The notes beneath the pieces were generated by a model that was given only the letters and a program-made list of their open reading frames with translations, was not told where the DNA came from and searched no databases. Below, piece by piece: positions 32,513 to 45,136 of a stretch of DNA of 58,945 nt. The position numbers were made by a program, and so were the translations under genes. The DNA is from Gnetum montanum. Taxonomy: Eukaryota; Streptophyta; Gnetopsida; Gnetales; Gnetaceae. The DNA lies in the NCBI GenBank assembly GCA_015680685.1, contig MNCI01027046.1:1040360-1099304 (forward strand). The letters are read 5' to 3'. Every line of letters begins with the position of its first letter. The first letter of the stretch is position 1.

Positions 32513-34082
32513 TGTAGTAACCAAAAACGTTGGTGGTTGGAAACACCGAGAGGTTGTCAAGCAAACAGTTTTAACCCCAGATTCGTGTGAGGGCTTTGCA
32601 AGATGAAATGGAAGTGGGGCACCCTGAATGGTCTAGTTGAGCAAACAGGGACTTAATCGATGTATCTTAACCTTTCGTAACTATTTTTTTAAATATTAAA
32701 TACTCGAGGTATAACCAATGATTAATAAATGCAAGAATGCAGAAAATAATGTTAAATAGCGATAACAATGAAAGAATAATAGAATAAGCTGGGTAAGGAA
32801 ATGCACTGCCACAAAATCGTGGGTTCGATTCTCTTCCTTGTATTGAAGTGTACAACAAACAATGCTGGAGGCACACAGAGAGTTCAAGAATGACCAAAAC
32901 GCTCAAGATATGCCAACTATGCTTTCGAGTGAGAACTTAAAGGTCAAAAATGCAAAGATGCCAATGCAAAGAGCCAATGCCAAATGCCAACACAAAATGC
33001 CAACTCAAAATTGCCAACAATTGTCAAACTTTCCAACAAAATTTGCCAACCTAACAACTCATCAATTGCCAAAATTTGCTAACCCAAAAAATTGCCAACC
33101 CTTTGAGCATTGCTCTTCAGGGTATTTATAGGGCCAGAAGCAGGCAAGAAATGCGGTTTAGATGCCATGTGTCCTGGACCTACAAGATGCTAAAGTGCTT
33201 GTAGTACGTAGGTATGCAAAACCAACTGTGAACTTGCTATGGTGCAACCATGTTGTCAAAACTAGAGATGCTATAATCAAGTGTGTTAACAATGCCAATG
33301 ATAAATGAAGCACATTGAAGTAGCGTATCCACCTACTCCGTCGTGATATGCTATGTAGCGTAGTACATTGGCGTAGCGTAGTTGCTTGCTATGCTATGCT
33401 ACACTATGTAGTGTAGCACAGCGTAGCTACCAATTTGAAAAAGAAACTTGCGTTAAAGTCACTAGCTTTTGCTGAAAGCCTTGGTGCATGCGGGGTTAAC
33501 TTTTGGAGAACTTTATTAATTTGCATATTTGCTACGCTATGCTACATTACGTAGTGTAGTGTAGCATAGCAGCCAATGTAATTTGCACTTCTATCAAAAC
33601 TACGATGAGATAACTTTGTTTACTTTTCCCTTGCTATGCTGTACTACGCCATGTAGCGTAGCATAGCGTAGCGTAGCACCCCGTGTTGGCAAGATTCTGA
33701 CTTTGCTTTATGCGAACATCTTGCTAAAACTTGTATTCAAAGATTTGATTGATCCTTTAGAAAGCCTGCTACGCTACGCAGCATAGCATAGTGTAGTAGA
33801 CTTCGCCACTAGAAAACTTTTTAAACTATTTTTCCCATCCTGAGCACCACCGACAACTCCTAACATGGTTGTTGAGTAGACTGTCAATCGGGTGAATTGT
33901 CCAGGTGGGCATGCTAGAGAGTCCATCAGGCCTGCTAGTCTTGAGGGTAGAAAACTTGCTGGACTACATGGTCTAACTACACTTTTTGGCCAAACTATCA
34001 TGATGCTGCACTTGTGGAAATCCTTGCCTAATTCTCAAGACCTTGGTGAAGCAAGAGGGTCTCAAAATTTTATTGTGTTTCA
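32513..34082 (-). repeat. Element IV 5' LTR
   Basis: TGTAGTAACCAAAAACG to TTGTGTTTCA, the partner of 23994-25587 along its whole length, including the GCTACGC clusters (33340-33420, 33530-33570, 33630-33680, 33765-33800). Target copy CCAAT at 34083-34087. Confidence 0.88.
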
Positions 34083-36060
34083 CCAATTAGGTGCTTGTAG
34101 AATTGGAGTCTCTACAAGATTCTCCTTAAGCTGCTGGAATGTCTTTTTGCATTTCTTGGTCCATGTCAATGGAGCATATTTCTTTATCAACTTGACCAAT
34201 GGTTTCATGATCTTAGAGAAATTCTCTATGAATCGTTGGTAGTAGCTAGTGTGTCCAAGGAATGACTAAACATCTTTAATAGTTTCCAGTTTTTAGGTTA
34301 TTCCTTGGATGGCCCTAATCTTTTTAGGATCTACCTCAAAACTTGCTTGTAAGATTCTATGCCCTAACATAATGCTTTCTTGGACCATGAGATGGCCCTT
34401 TTGCCAATTGAGCTAAAGATTAGTCTCCACCCACCTTTTAAGCACTTGCTCAAGCTGGTCCAAAGCTTGCTCAAATGTAGTACCATAGGTGAAAAAGTCA
34501 TCCATGAAAACTTCCAGCCCACTACTAATCTACTACTAAAAAATGCTTAGGACAAGGCTTTGAAAGGTTTCAAGGGCATTGCATAGACCAAATGGCATCT
34601 TTCGATATACAAAAGTCCCCTATGGACTTGTGAACCTAGTTTTGGCCTAATCCTCTAGTACGATTAGAATCTGGTGATAGCCACTATAACCATCCAGAAA
34701 GCTATAATAGTAATGCCAAGAAATTGTGTCTAACACCTAGTTGACAAATGGTAATGGAAAATGATGTTTGAACATCATCATGTTCAATAGCTTGAAATCA
34801 ACACACATCCTACACTTGCCATCTTTCTTTAGCACAATCACAAGTGGGCTAACCCACTCACTATTTGCAATTGGATAACTAAACCCCACCTTGAGGAGTT
34901 GTTCAATTTCCTCTTTGATGATCTACTTTCATATGGGGTTTAGCTACCGCTATGATTGCATCTTTAGCTTAATAGAAGGATCAATATAGATGTGATGCTA
35001 GCATATCCTAGGATCAATCTTAGTGAGTTCAAGATATGACTAAGCAAAGGTTGTTGGCCATTTGTTAATCACATTCAACAACAATCTTTTCTACTCAGGA
35101 GCAAGGTTGGCATTGATTATCACTAGCTTGTCATTTTTCAAAAATACTTATTCCATGCCAGTAGGTAGAGTTTTTAACTCTAAGGGCTCCTATTTAAAAG
35201 TGTTAAGGATTTCCAACTCTCCCCAATTGGTATCATTAAGTTCATCATCGAAGAGTTGGCAATGAACTTGCTCTAGTTCATCCATACCTTCAACATAGGC
35301 ACAAGTTAGAATCTTAGTAGGTTTCATGCAAAGTGTGTTGCTTTCAAAATCAACTGTCAACCATTGGGTACCCTCTTGTTTTGTGACTAGTATGTATAGG
35401 CACCTTTGGATTTTAGATTCATCTACACACTATCTACATGCTTTGATTAATATGCTTTTGATAGACCAAAGTTTCTGCACATAGTTGCACCTAGTATCAT
35501 TGTACGCGATGCATGGAACTCTCTTTTTCTTGATCTTTCTAAATGCATTTTCCTTAAAAATATCCATAGAAAGATCTCTAATGTTCATTTACACATCAAT
35601 AGTTAGGAAGTCCCCCTTGTAATTCTCAACTTTGATCACCAAGAAATTGATAGGATACAACCACTCATAGATAATGGTCACAATGTTCTCCACTAATTCC
35701 AAAGAAACAATGATGGATTAATCTTCCAATTCTAAACTAATGTTGCTCTTCTTGAGAGAAGGTAGGTTTTAGGAATTGTACATTTCATGGAAAATCAGAT
35801 TAACAGTAGAACTTGAATTACAAAGAGCCTTACATGGATCATTTTTAGCAATCTGCAAGTAGATGAAAGGACTTCTATAATCAACTCTTTTCCTAGGAAG
35901 GTTTCCAACCTTGATCCAATCAAATACAACATGGGTTAACATGACTGTGTGGATCTTGGGAGGCATTTCATTTGAAGGACTCTCAAAAGAAATGGATGTA
36001 GAGGATGAGGGAGACATAGGATGACTAGCCACATAAGTCGATAAGGGCTTTATAGGGCTA
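34083..36060 (-). pseudogene. pol: Element II pol, protease and RT part
   Basis: The minus strand from 36060 has a retropepsin remnant at 36032-35769. Its active-site region reads ALCNSSSTVNLI, so the catalytic Asp position is Asn. A charged linker follows, then RT at about 35065-34083: DGYSGYHQI, GTFVYRKMPFGLCNA (34573-34620), the catalytic block EVFMDDFFTYG (34490-34517), LNWQKGHLMV, LGHRILQASFEVDPKRI, SFLGHTSYYQRFIENFSK and LKENLVETPILQAP at the insertion point of Element IV. These are Athila-type motifs. The reading continues at 23993. Stops such as TAG for CAG are frequent. Confidence 0.85.
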
Positions 36061-36556
36061 TTGGTTTAGAAGAATGATCGTTTATGGGATTTGGATTTTG
36101 AACCATTTAGCTAAGGAGCCCATTGCAAGTTAATGGCCCTAGTAGCATTACATTACTAGAGGTACGCATGAATTTCACCCTACATGGATAGAGCAAGTGG
36201 TAATTAGGTTGAGTGGAGGAATATGTCCTAAAGGATGAGAAGGATGATAAGAATATGGGGATTCCCCTCTAAGAAATGGAGAATGATTTCTATAGTACTC
36301 TAAAGGGTAGTAGTGATGCTAAAAAGAATCTTGCTTGGAAGAGTCACACAAAGACATGGGTTGTTAAACATAGTACCCATACATATTTAGCTACTTATAA
36401 GGGTACTACTACCTTGGTGGTCACATCACCCATGATTTTGGATGCTACCACTAATGGTACTACTCATACAATTATGGTGAAGCTTCACTTGGATAATAAG
36501 GTTATTTTTGTTGGTGGAATTGCCTTGGGTTGCCTTGAGGATAAGGTAAGCTTCAG
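36061..36556 (-). pseudogene. Element II gag-protease linker
   Basis: Low-complexity, with repeated GGTACTACT/ACTAATGGTACTACTCAT blocks that recur at 52080-52180 in Element I at the same place. It joins gag beyond Element V at 45720. Plus frames through it are shadows. The target copy TTCAG is at 36552-36556. Confidence 0.5.
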
Positions 36557-37118
36557 TGTAACAACATTGCCCCAACGTTGCCCAGCATCCCAAGGAATTC
36601 ACGAAGATCCAATGGATCTTGGGTGGAAGACCTGGGGGATACGCCTAAAGTAAGCAAGCATCTCATGAGTGAGTGCAAGTAGAAGCATAGCTTCTTAATG
36701 TACATGACCGTGCACCTCATGGAGAGTAACCAACTCCAAAACGAGGACCAAGAAAACAAGCACACACACAACCTTGTAGACAACATCGGTGGGAGGGGAG
36801 ATGATGCACCTACAAGGGGAGGTGCCTCACCCCCAAATCCCTCATGATTTGGTACAAGGTGTGGCCTGGCACCACACCAAAACTATCTAGTCTTAGCTGC
36901 CTACATATCTATGACATTTGTAGAATGAAGAAGAGGGGAATGAAAAGGACTTAGAAGAGAGTTGCAACAAGAGGGTGCCCTGTTGCTAGCTTGGTACCAC
37001 CAAGCCGGGGTGGGTTTTCTAACACTTGAGAGTCACCCAAGGGTGCCTCAGAGTGTTCCATGGCCCCCGCACCATGGGGAGAGCCCAAGAGAACCACCAC
37101 TCTGGAACATCTCTCACA
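36557..37118 (-). repeat. Element V 3' LTR
   Basis: TGTAACAACATTGCC to ACATCTCTCACA. It contains perfect hairpins GCTTGGT-ACC-ACCAAGC (36989-37005) and GGTGTGG-CCTGGCA-CCACACC (near 36858), both kept in the partner LTR. Confidence 0.85.
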
Positions 37119-37133
37119 ATCCTCCCCCACACA
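37119..37133 (-). other. Element V polypurine tract
   Basis: ATCCTCCCCCACACA on the plus strand is TGTGTGGGGGAGGAT on the minus strand, directly abutting the LTR start TGTGAGAG. Confidence 0.78.
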
Positions 37134-40100
37134 AAGAAGATGTCCTCGGAGCAGAGCCTAGGATAGCTTCGAGTGTACACTTCTAAATGGGTTCGGAACT
37201 CCATCAATTCCGAGGATCCGTCAACTTATTAGATGCCAAGCTTAAAGGAAGGTACCAACCCCAACACCTGATGTGTCCTTCCATCCAATGACTTGCATGA
37301 AACGCAAGGGAAATTGAAGGAAGCCCAAAGACTTCCCTTCTCTATACGAGCGGGAGAGTCCAACCCAAAGTGCCAATGTCTCTAAGGTGTTCCCTAGAAC
37401 CATCCCTTATAAGGTTCTAGAGACATATCTTCTTACCTAAACCCATACTTATGCAAGAAGACAGCTCCTCTTCCACAAGTCCCACCGAGTTCCTCTGTGA
37501 ATGGCATCTCATCACCCATTGATATTTTTTTTAAGGGCTTACCAGGGCCACTACCCATGGTGAGAGACTTGGGAACATCACACCAAGAGGGAGGACATGC
37601 TCTGAAGAGCCATGTCTCCATAAGCAACTCATGCTTGCCAGAACTCCATGTTTTGCTACTCGCATCGAGACCCATGGGGTCTCACCAGTGCAACCATCTA
37701 AGCATTGATTCCAGGTGCATTGGTACCATGCGCATTCTCTTTTTCTCATCATGTATGTTCAAGCTGGTATGAAGGGAGTCAAGCATGTTCTCCCTTACAA
37801 ACAAGGTACAAGAGCAGATCTTTGAGCTTGACCTCATCATCTGCAGACACCAGCATCGCATGCCTCAATTCATCATTCATCATTTCAACGAGAGAGAAGA
37901 TTCAAAAATCTATTTGGAAACTTCTCCAAGAGGCTAACATACAACAAGCCCCAACTATCAGCAACACCTATTGTGATTGTCCAACATCGAGAATGCCTAC
38001 TTGAATGTTAGAAAAAGGGAGGATCAATTGGATAGCCAACCCCATGACAATCCTCCATCACTTATCTCATATCAGTCGTAAGCACAACATTGAATGCAAC
38101 CATAATATCCCGTTCATGGAGAAGGGTTACCCACATTTGCCACATGCAAGCTATCCTTCCCACACCAAATTATGGGACAAATACCATTTTCTGAACACTA
38201 GGTCCAGGAACAAATATAGAGTCACCTCAAAGAGTAACCAGATCATGAATTCTCCAAGGAACATCACGTTCTTAGAATTTGCATTTCCCCACTATCTCAA
38301 GAACGACTACTAGTCTCACGATCAACACCTTTCAGTAGATTTTGCACTTGCAGGAAGGATCCTCTTTGGGAGGTTTCTTCCATAGGTAAGTATAGCAGCC
38401 CAGCTACACCTTACCCATCATACAAGCCCAAGTAGTCAAAATATAGCCAATAGAACCATATCATGGAACTGTCACCAGCTGAGGAAAGACATGGGTTCAC
38501 AATTCTTACCTAATTCAATTTTTTCCCTTGAGATTAACTTGAGACACCTAGCATTTCTATTTCATCTTGGGAGATCTAGGTTTTGTTTCATATATCCCAG
38601 TCAAGCCCGTTTATATCAATTTGTGGTGGACAAGGCCGCACCACTACCTATTATCACTCAACCCAAACAACAGACACAAGTCAGTAACAACATCTTGCAC
38701 ATACGAGGACCAAGTCCTCAAGATATTTTTACATGGAATGGGCTTTCATCAACATCATTTACAACTCAAACACAAAATCATTCATCCCTGAAGGGTTTAA
38801 AATAGGGATGGTTTACCAGAGAACCCCAATAAGGAAGTTCCTCTGAAGCCTCCAAAATTGAGAGTACACAATATCATGCCTTGCTTACACAAAGAGCAAT
38901 ATGTATCTTTAATCTACTTCAACAACACAACCTCACAAAGGAGGTTTCATGAATTTCACTAGGGTAACAACATTCTGTCTCTGAGAACAAGCCCCACGAG
39001 TTCATGACCATGGGACCACTGCTAGGAACAAGTCCAAAACATCAACTGCTTATAGGAGATAACCATCTTAATACCACCTACCTTATTATGTTAGGAATTG
39101 AAGAGGACATCCATTGAAATGGAGAATGATCCCTCATGATCAACTCTGCTATCCCACCAGGGAGGTGAGAACACCAACATGAATTAACCTCACACCAGAG
39201 ACATGGAACAATACATCTAGGAGGGACTGTGTGATACATCAATGTACATAAGGGACAAGGTACACAGGAAAATTCAGCAAGACACCATAGCCTATTTGGC
39301 ACAATGAGTCCCCAATCACCGAATCCCACCATAGACAACAAACACACCAATAAGTCTCAATCTATGAGAGTGCATTATAGCTCTCCAAAGCACCAAAATC
39401 AATTAGTCACGAGAGCCCACAAACATGCACAATCATTGGAAACCCCCAATCATGAGAGCATAGGCTCGAGTGTTTCGAACACATTCAAGCCCACCAAGCA
39501 AGGCCACCAAGAGAAATCACAATTTTTGTATCTGTAACGTCATATATTCAAGGATGGACCACCATCTGAATGTTTAGACAACTTCTCCATGATCACATCC
39601 AACATGGAAGAGCGAGACTAGGCACCAATACCCAGAACTTGATTCAAATCCTCCACTAGACATCATATTGATTCAACTTTTAGTCACCATTGATCATCTG
39701 TGGACAAGATCTTTACCAGTCCAGGAACACAAGAGAATGTGTTCCCAAGATTTGTCCTATCTCAAGGACGTTCACCAAGCATACACCATCCAGGCATGCC
39801 AACATCATCAAGAACACAAGGCACTAGTTCAAGAGCATAATGGGCAAGAACATGCCCTAGTCCATCTGTTACAACACCGTATCACAACTAAAGAATTTCT
39901 CATGAGGTTTTCAACAGAATTATTCATCAAGGCACAAAGGACATTTACAAAATATAGCAAGGGAACTTTAAAACAAGCACCAAGAAAAGACCATACATCA
40001 AGCTTGGCCTTGTCATAGTGTGTGGCATAAGCCTACAACCAGGAGACAACTGAGTCACATAGGAAATACATCCAGCACTTTTAAGTGCATACAATCGAAT

Positions 40101-40812
40101 TGAGAATATCACAAGGATACATTTCACACACCCAAGGATCGGATTACATTCATATATGGGAACATACATGGTATTTGGGAATGCTACCCAAGCCTAAAAG
40201 GCTATAGGACAACTACCCAAGCCCATCCTAGTGTAAAGGATTTAGGCCACCAAGACCATACCATGAAGAACCATGTTGTTCTGAGAGAAACTTGTCTCTG
40301 TCACAAATCATAAACAATCATCTGTCATTGCATCACTATCTCAAAAGATACATGATCTACCGTCACACTGAACCCACTACACAGGTAACCTCGAACAAAA
40401 ATGATTCAAGACACAAACTCAACGATCGAATAACGAAACATGCCAACTGAGTATCCACCATCCTACCATAGTGGGACCTCATTGCATTAGCCACTCTAGG
40501 GCCATTAGTATCCGGCATGGCCAAGGATACCATTTCATGCCATCTACTAGCCCAATATCTATAGGGTCTAGGACATATCACCATCCTCTATTAGTGCTCC
40601 CCTAGCACTGAGAGGCAAAAAAATCATGATGTACCTACTGATCTATCATAGCCAAGGTACTGATAAATCCACAACCCAATGTTGGGATTCTGAGACCAAA
40701 TAATCTATTCATGAAGGTCTCAGGAGCACATATCTTCCCCATAGACATAGTGCTCACAGAATCAACTAAGGTCACCACTGGTTGCATCTTTGCACCTGTG
40801 CTACCTGCAAAT
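37134..40812 (-). other. Element V interior, left part, non-coding
   Basis: A moderately C/A-rich plus strand with many short open frames on both strands (longest ~116 codons at 39668-40018) and no domain or codon pattern that I recognise. Translation of both strands in 38000-40600 gave no pol or gag motif. Confidence 0.55.
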
Positions 40813-41399
40813 TGTTGGTGACCGTTTGGGACGCGATCACCAACGAGTGTCCTCGAACAGGATTTAGGTGCTTGCTAGTCTCTGGCAACACCAAGGCCCA
40901 GATACCTCCAAATAGACTCAGTAGTTAATGTGAGTATGTTTGTATGTTGTTGCGGTATGCGGTTGTGAAAAATGAAACGATTGCATTGTGTGTAAACTAC
41001 AAATGACTTATCTTAAAGAGATTCAGCCAACTTTGCCAAGTGCTATGAGTTGTTGAGAGTTCCTATTTTGTTCAATTACCTAGTCTACGCGGTCCTTATA
41101 ATACCTACTTGTAACAAATAAAATTTTGCAAAAACATTTGAGCACAACTCTGTGAATCTACTTCTAATTTTCCCCAAAGAAAGAGATAGTTCCACAAGAA
41201 AACTAGAAATAGAGCGAGATTCAATGAAATAGAAAGGAAATAAAGCAGATTTGTGTTAAGACCTCAAATATTTAAACAAGGCAAAATGATACGAGTAAAC
41301 ACTTCACAATAAAGCTATCCTAAATTCAATATCTACGAATTGTTCAAACTTCCAGGGCTCAAATAAGCAATTTCTTCAAGACAATCCTACTATGCTACC
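40813..41399. repeat. Possible insertion starting with an inverted repeat
   Basis: TTGTTGGTGACC ... GATCACCAACG forms a hairpin with the 8-bp arms GTTGGTGA/TCACCAAC. The sequence to its right changes to AT-rich with ATGAAACG and GAAATAGAAAGGAAAT blocks, like the LTR interiors of Elements III and IV. It could be the start of a solo LTR running into the assembly gap. No partner copy is present, so this is tentative. Confidence 0.3.
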
Positions 41400-41925
41400 N
41401 NNNNNNNNNNNNNNNNNNNNNNNNNNNNNNNNNNNNNNNNNNNNNNNNNNNNNNNNNNNNNNNNNNNNNNNNNNNNNNNNNNNNNNNNNNNNNNNNNNNN
41501 NNNNNNNNNNNNNNNNNNNNNNNNNNNNNNNNNNNNNNNNNNNNNNNNNNNNNNNNNNNNNNNNNNNNNNNNNNNNNNNNNNNNNNNNNNNNNNNNNNNN
41601 NNNNNNNNNNNNNNNNNNNNNNNNNNNNNNNNNNNNNNNNNNNNNNNNNNNNNNNNNNNNNNNNNNNNNNNNNNNNNNNNNNNNNNNNNNNNNNNNNNNN
41701 NNNNNNNNNNNNNNNNNNNNNNNNNNNNNNNNNNNNNNNNNNNNNNNNNNNNNNNNNNNNNNNNNNNNNNNNNNNNNNNNNNNNNNNNNNNNNNNNNNNN
41801 NNNNNNNNNNNNNNNNNNNNNNNNNNNNNNNNNNNNNNNNNNNNNNNNNNNNNNNNNNNNNNNNNNNNNNNNNNNNNNNNNNNNNNNNNNNNNNNNNNNN
41901 NNNNNNNNNNNNNNNNNNNNNNNNN
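41400..41925. other. Assembly gap (526 N)
   Basis: A run of N. Reading frames shown across it are meaningless. Confidence 0.99.
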
Positions 41926-42489
41926 TTCAAAATATCTTTGCTAACTTCTCTCCCAAGTAACTTGCCCAACAAGTTAGCAAGTTGTAACTATTGTGGGTGG
42001 TTATAACCACTATGGAGATAAAAAGCTACAGCTGACAAGTGTCATGTAGTTACAACCACTTCAAAGATTAAAAAGCTATGGTTCCCAAGTGTCCTATTTA
42101 GTTACAAAGTGGCCTACTTGGTGGTTATAAGACCATGGGAAATTAAAATTTAGTTGTAACCACCAAGGGAAGTTATCACCACCATGATATTTAAAATTTC
42201 AAAGGACACTTGTTCCATACACATATAACATTGAACAATTGTCCTATAACTTCTCTTTTCTTTTGGAATAATAACAATATATCCTTTACTTTTTTCTTAA
42301 ACAAAGCAAAACGAAAATCAAATTAAATTTTATTAAAAGGTTTATATCCTATTGGTTATGTCACTAGGTGACGAGGCTTCGTGTGGCCAACAATAAATTA
42401 AGAATGATTGGTGGCTCCCTTATTGGTGGAAGGAAAAATGCCTGAAATGTCGGCAACATCAACGTCCATGTCCATGTCCAAGCTCCAGC
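41926..42489. other. Non-coding DNA right of the gap
   Basis: Repeated GGTGGTTATAA(C/G)ACC and AAGTGTCCTAT motifs at 41995-42140, partly inverted (GTTACAACCAC, GTGGTTATAACCAC). No gene is seen. Confidence 0.45.
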
Positions 42490-43253
42490 TCAGAAATGGC
42501 CTATCTTGTGGCTATGGCTGCTACTAAACCTCTTCCTATTCATCGTCTTTTCGTTTGACTGTAATGGCCATGAACTGCCACCACCATAATTGTTGTCATC
42601 GGTAGCGGCCATGAAGTGCCATCTCTGTCTCTGGCAACGGCTCTGCCAAAACTGCAACCGCAAGAGTCGGCATGGGCATGGAGCCAGCGTTTTCATGAAA
42701 TGGTTGCTACAGTTGCAATGATTATTCCACACAACAGCAATAGCAAAAAATCTTGGCAAGTGCAATAATGGCAGACGGTGCAGACACAAAAAAATCAAAG
42801 GTAGCATGCGCGATATGTTCTCTAGCCAAATCGTGGGAATTCATGCCTACGGACTTGATGCTGGGTGTGAAGATGAGCATCGTGCAGCAGAGTCCAACAA
42901 TGGCTGTGATGAGATTTAAAGGTGGGAGCATGGAACCGAGCTTTTCATCCGCTGGGACGACGATTGGAACATTCTTCTCAATGAAGACATCACCGCTGCT
43001 CACCCCATGATCCAGGCCCTGGCACCTGATTTTGGCTAAGACTTTCTTCTCTGTTCTTATTATGGTTTTTGGTCAATTTTGGAATTGGTTCCCATTTAGT
43101 TGGCTGCGCTGATTCTACTAGCTGTTCCTGTTTCAATGGTTTCTCCACCAATACGTCATTTTGGGCCACCCCTGCTTTTCCTATGCTGAGTCCTAAATCA
43201 ATTATGGAGTAAGCAATAATGGATACCCATGAAATGTTCTCCAAGGATGGCAA
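42490..43253 (-). other. Gene-like patch, unidentified, inside Element V
   Basis: Minus frames 43253-42990 (hydrophilic; VLVEKPLKQEQLVESAQPTK) and 43003-42722 (SSGDVFIEKNVPIVVPADEK, then a hydrophobic stretch) join with one frameshift to ~180 codons with no stop. The plus strand is open over part of the same stretch (42753-43010). Local composition is richer in GC than the surroundings. I do not recognise the protein. A captured host-gene fragment is possible; chance openness is the alternative. Confidence 0.3.
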
Positions 43254-45120
43254 CCGTTTTTTTTTTGCCCTACCATAATGGACACCCAGCCAACTTTTTT
43301 TTTATGCCCTAAGTATTTTGGACAACATCACAATAGTGATAGTTTCTTATGCACTCAATCACATGAAAGCACATCATAATTATATTTGCATGCTTATGAA
43401 TCTTATTTTCCATAGAAAAAATTTCTAACCTTCATGTTGATTCAAATTTTTCTTAGTAATAACCTTCATTGCTCCATTAAATGGCCTAAATGTGCCAAAA
43501 ATTAGGAAGGTAGGAAATTACAACATTGAGTGAGAGGTATTTCTACAAATCGATGTACTTATGGCCTTATTTATAACCCCAAGCCACTCATCTTTTCGAG
43601 GATAGACCCAAGTTCAATTGTCACCCCTAGATCCCATACCAATGGTATGAAATAACACATTTACATTCTCCCACTCTTACAATAATGTTTACAATGAGTC
43701 TTACTGTTCCATGAAATGGCCAAAATGTGCCAACACAAACACTGAGACACAAGCTCATAAACGTAGAAGTTAGCAGGAACACGATTAGCACATCAGCCTC
43801 ATTCACAACCATCAAGCATGATCATATAACAAAGTCATATCACCCTTGCACGTTATAAAATTCAACTCAGCAACATGCCTACAGATCAATCATGCAAAAC
43901 ATTGATGGAGGAATTCGATCCCCACTCAAACAAACAATTTCAACATGAGGCACACCAAGAGAGAGATAGCACACTCTCAGAATTTTAAGATTCATACACA
44001 ACAATCAATCCCAGCAACCAACACTGGCCTCAACTAGGACCAAAATCTTGACACAATTGTATGAGTCATGGGCAATAGACAATCATCATCTCAACCCAAA
44101 AAATAAGGTGGAAGACCAAGGTCTATCCAACAACAAGTCTACATCAAACTAATTCTTGCAACAACGCGCAACAATGAGAAACATCACGAAGGATGCATTC
44201 ACAAGAAGACTCTCATCAAATGAGGTGTGGTCTCAATAAGAACCAACAATAGGATGACCCACACCAGTGGTCTTCAAATCAAAGTGACAAAGAAATGTCA
44301 CCAATTAAAATAGTGATGCCACAAGCCCAAGGGCAACACCACCAGCTCAACAAGGAACACAACTCGCAAGGATCAACAATAAGGGCAATCATGCCTCATG
44401 CCCAATAAGTTTTTAGACAACAAAACAACCATTTGGCTTTTGGATAACACAAACAACCACTGCATCCTCAACGTTCCCAAAAATAAGTCATCATACCTCG
44501 TAAAACATTAAGCCTTGCGTTACGAACAATAGACACACCCAAGATAACACACATGCAGAATTTGAAGGCATAACAAAGAAGACACACATATACAAATAGA
44601 AAAACATACAATCACAAGCACGAACGTACGAAGTCTATTGGCAATGGTCTTAATCCACCTAGAACAAGGCTCACCAAGAGCACATGTCTGAAAGACCTCC
44701 AACTTGAGGTACATGGGAACCATCTTGTCCCAATTTGTGTTTTCCCATACTCACTATATCTAGGGTGAGTGGGAGTGCCAAGGATATCATATACTACATA
44801 ATTCAACAAATGCCATCTCAAAACATGTCATCTGGGTGGAAACCGAAGCGGAGACTGGGTCCGATTCATCCTAGATGAATCACTGGAGACCCCTCATGAA
44901 GAGCGTAAAACATGAAGAGCAACATACATCAGTTTCTCACAATTTCTCATTTGTCCCCTCATGAAGAGCGTAAAACATTGCCATCAGGAAACTCTTCAAA
45001 AACACATAAGGATATGATCCTAGATCACCTAGGCATCAATTTGAAGGGACAATTAACCAAAAAAGCTCAATGGAGTAACACAACCAAAGAGCACAACCAT
45101 ATCCGAACACAATTTCAAAA
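43254..45120 (-). other. Element V interior, right part, non-coding
   Basis: No domain seen. Small features: the inverted repeat CATACC-AAT-GGTATG at 43637-43651, a repeated CC(A/T)TGAAATGGCCxAAATGTGCC block (near 43475 and 43709), and a short duplication CCCTCATGAAGAGCGTAAAACA at about 44891 and 44956. Confidence 0.5.
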
Positions 45121-45134
45121 ATGCTCTGATACCA
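45121..45134 (-). other. Element V primer binding site, initiator tRNA-Met
   Basis: On the minus strand TGGTATCAGAGCAT starts two bases after the LTR end. TGGTATCAGAGC is the standard plant initiator-Met primer site, a perfect match over 12 bases. Confidence 0.9.
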
Positions 45135-45136
45135 TC

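Larger units (their letters stand above)
23994..34082 (-). mobile_element. Element IV: Tat-like LTR element with pol and no gag-protease
   Basis: LTRs at 23994-25587 and 32513-34082 are flanked by the perfect duplication CCAAT (23989-23993, 34083-34087). The internal region read on the minus strand has, from the 5' LTR, ~1.7 kb that instead reads gene-like on the plus strand, a stem-loop array (30735-30365), a free-standing pol ORF (30229-26761), a second stem-loop array (26745-26388), a small ORF region and the PPT. No capsid, zinc knuckle or protease was found. No primer site could be identified next to the right LTR. Confidence 0.85.

Noticed and set aside
36276-36786. Plus frame 36276-36653 and minus frame 36553-36786
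   Set aside because: They cross the edge of the Element V LTR; the minus frame recurs at 45115-45366 only because it is LTR sequence.
39668-40018. 116-codon plus frame rich in Gln/His as a gene
   Set aside because: No domain, no conserved partner, inside non-coding Element V; composition explains openness.
41376-42006. Two ~200-codon frames around 41400-41925
   Set aside because: They consist almost wholly of N from the assembly gap.
42753-43010. Signal peptidase-like GGSMEPS motif on the plus strand
   Set aside because: Only this short motif fits; the catalytic Lys region and other family blocks are absent.
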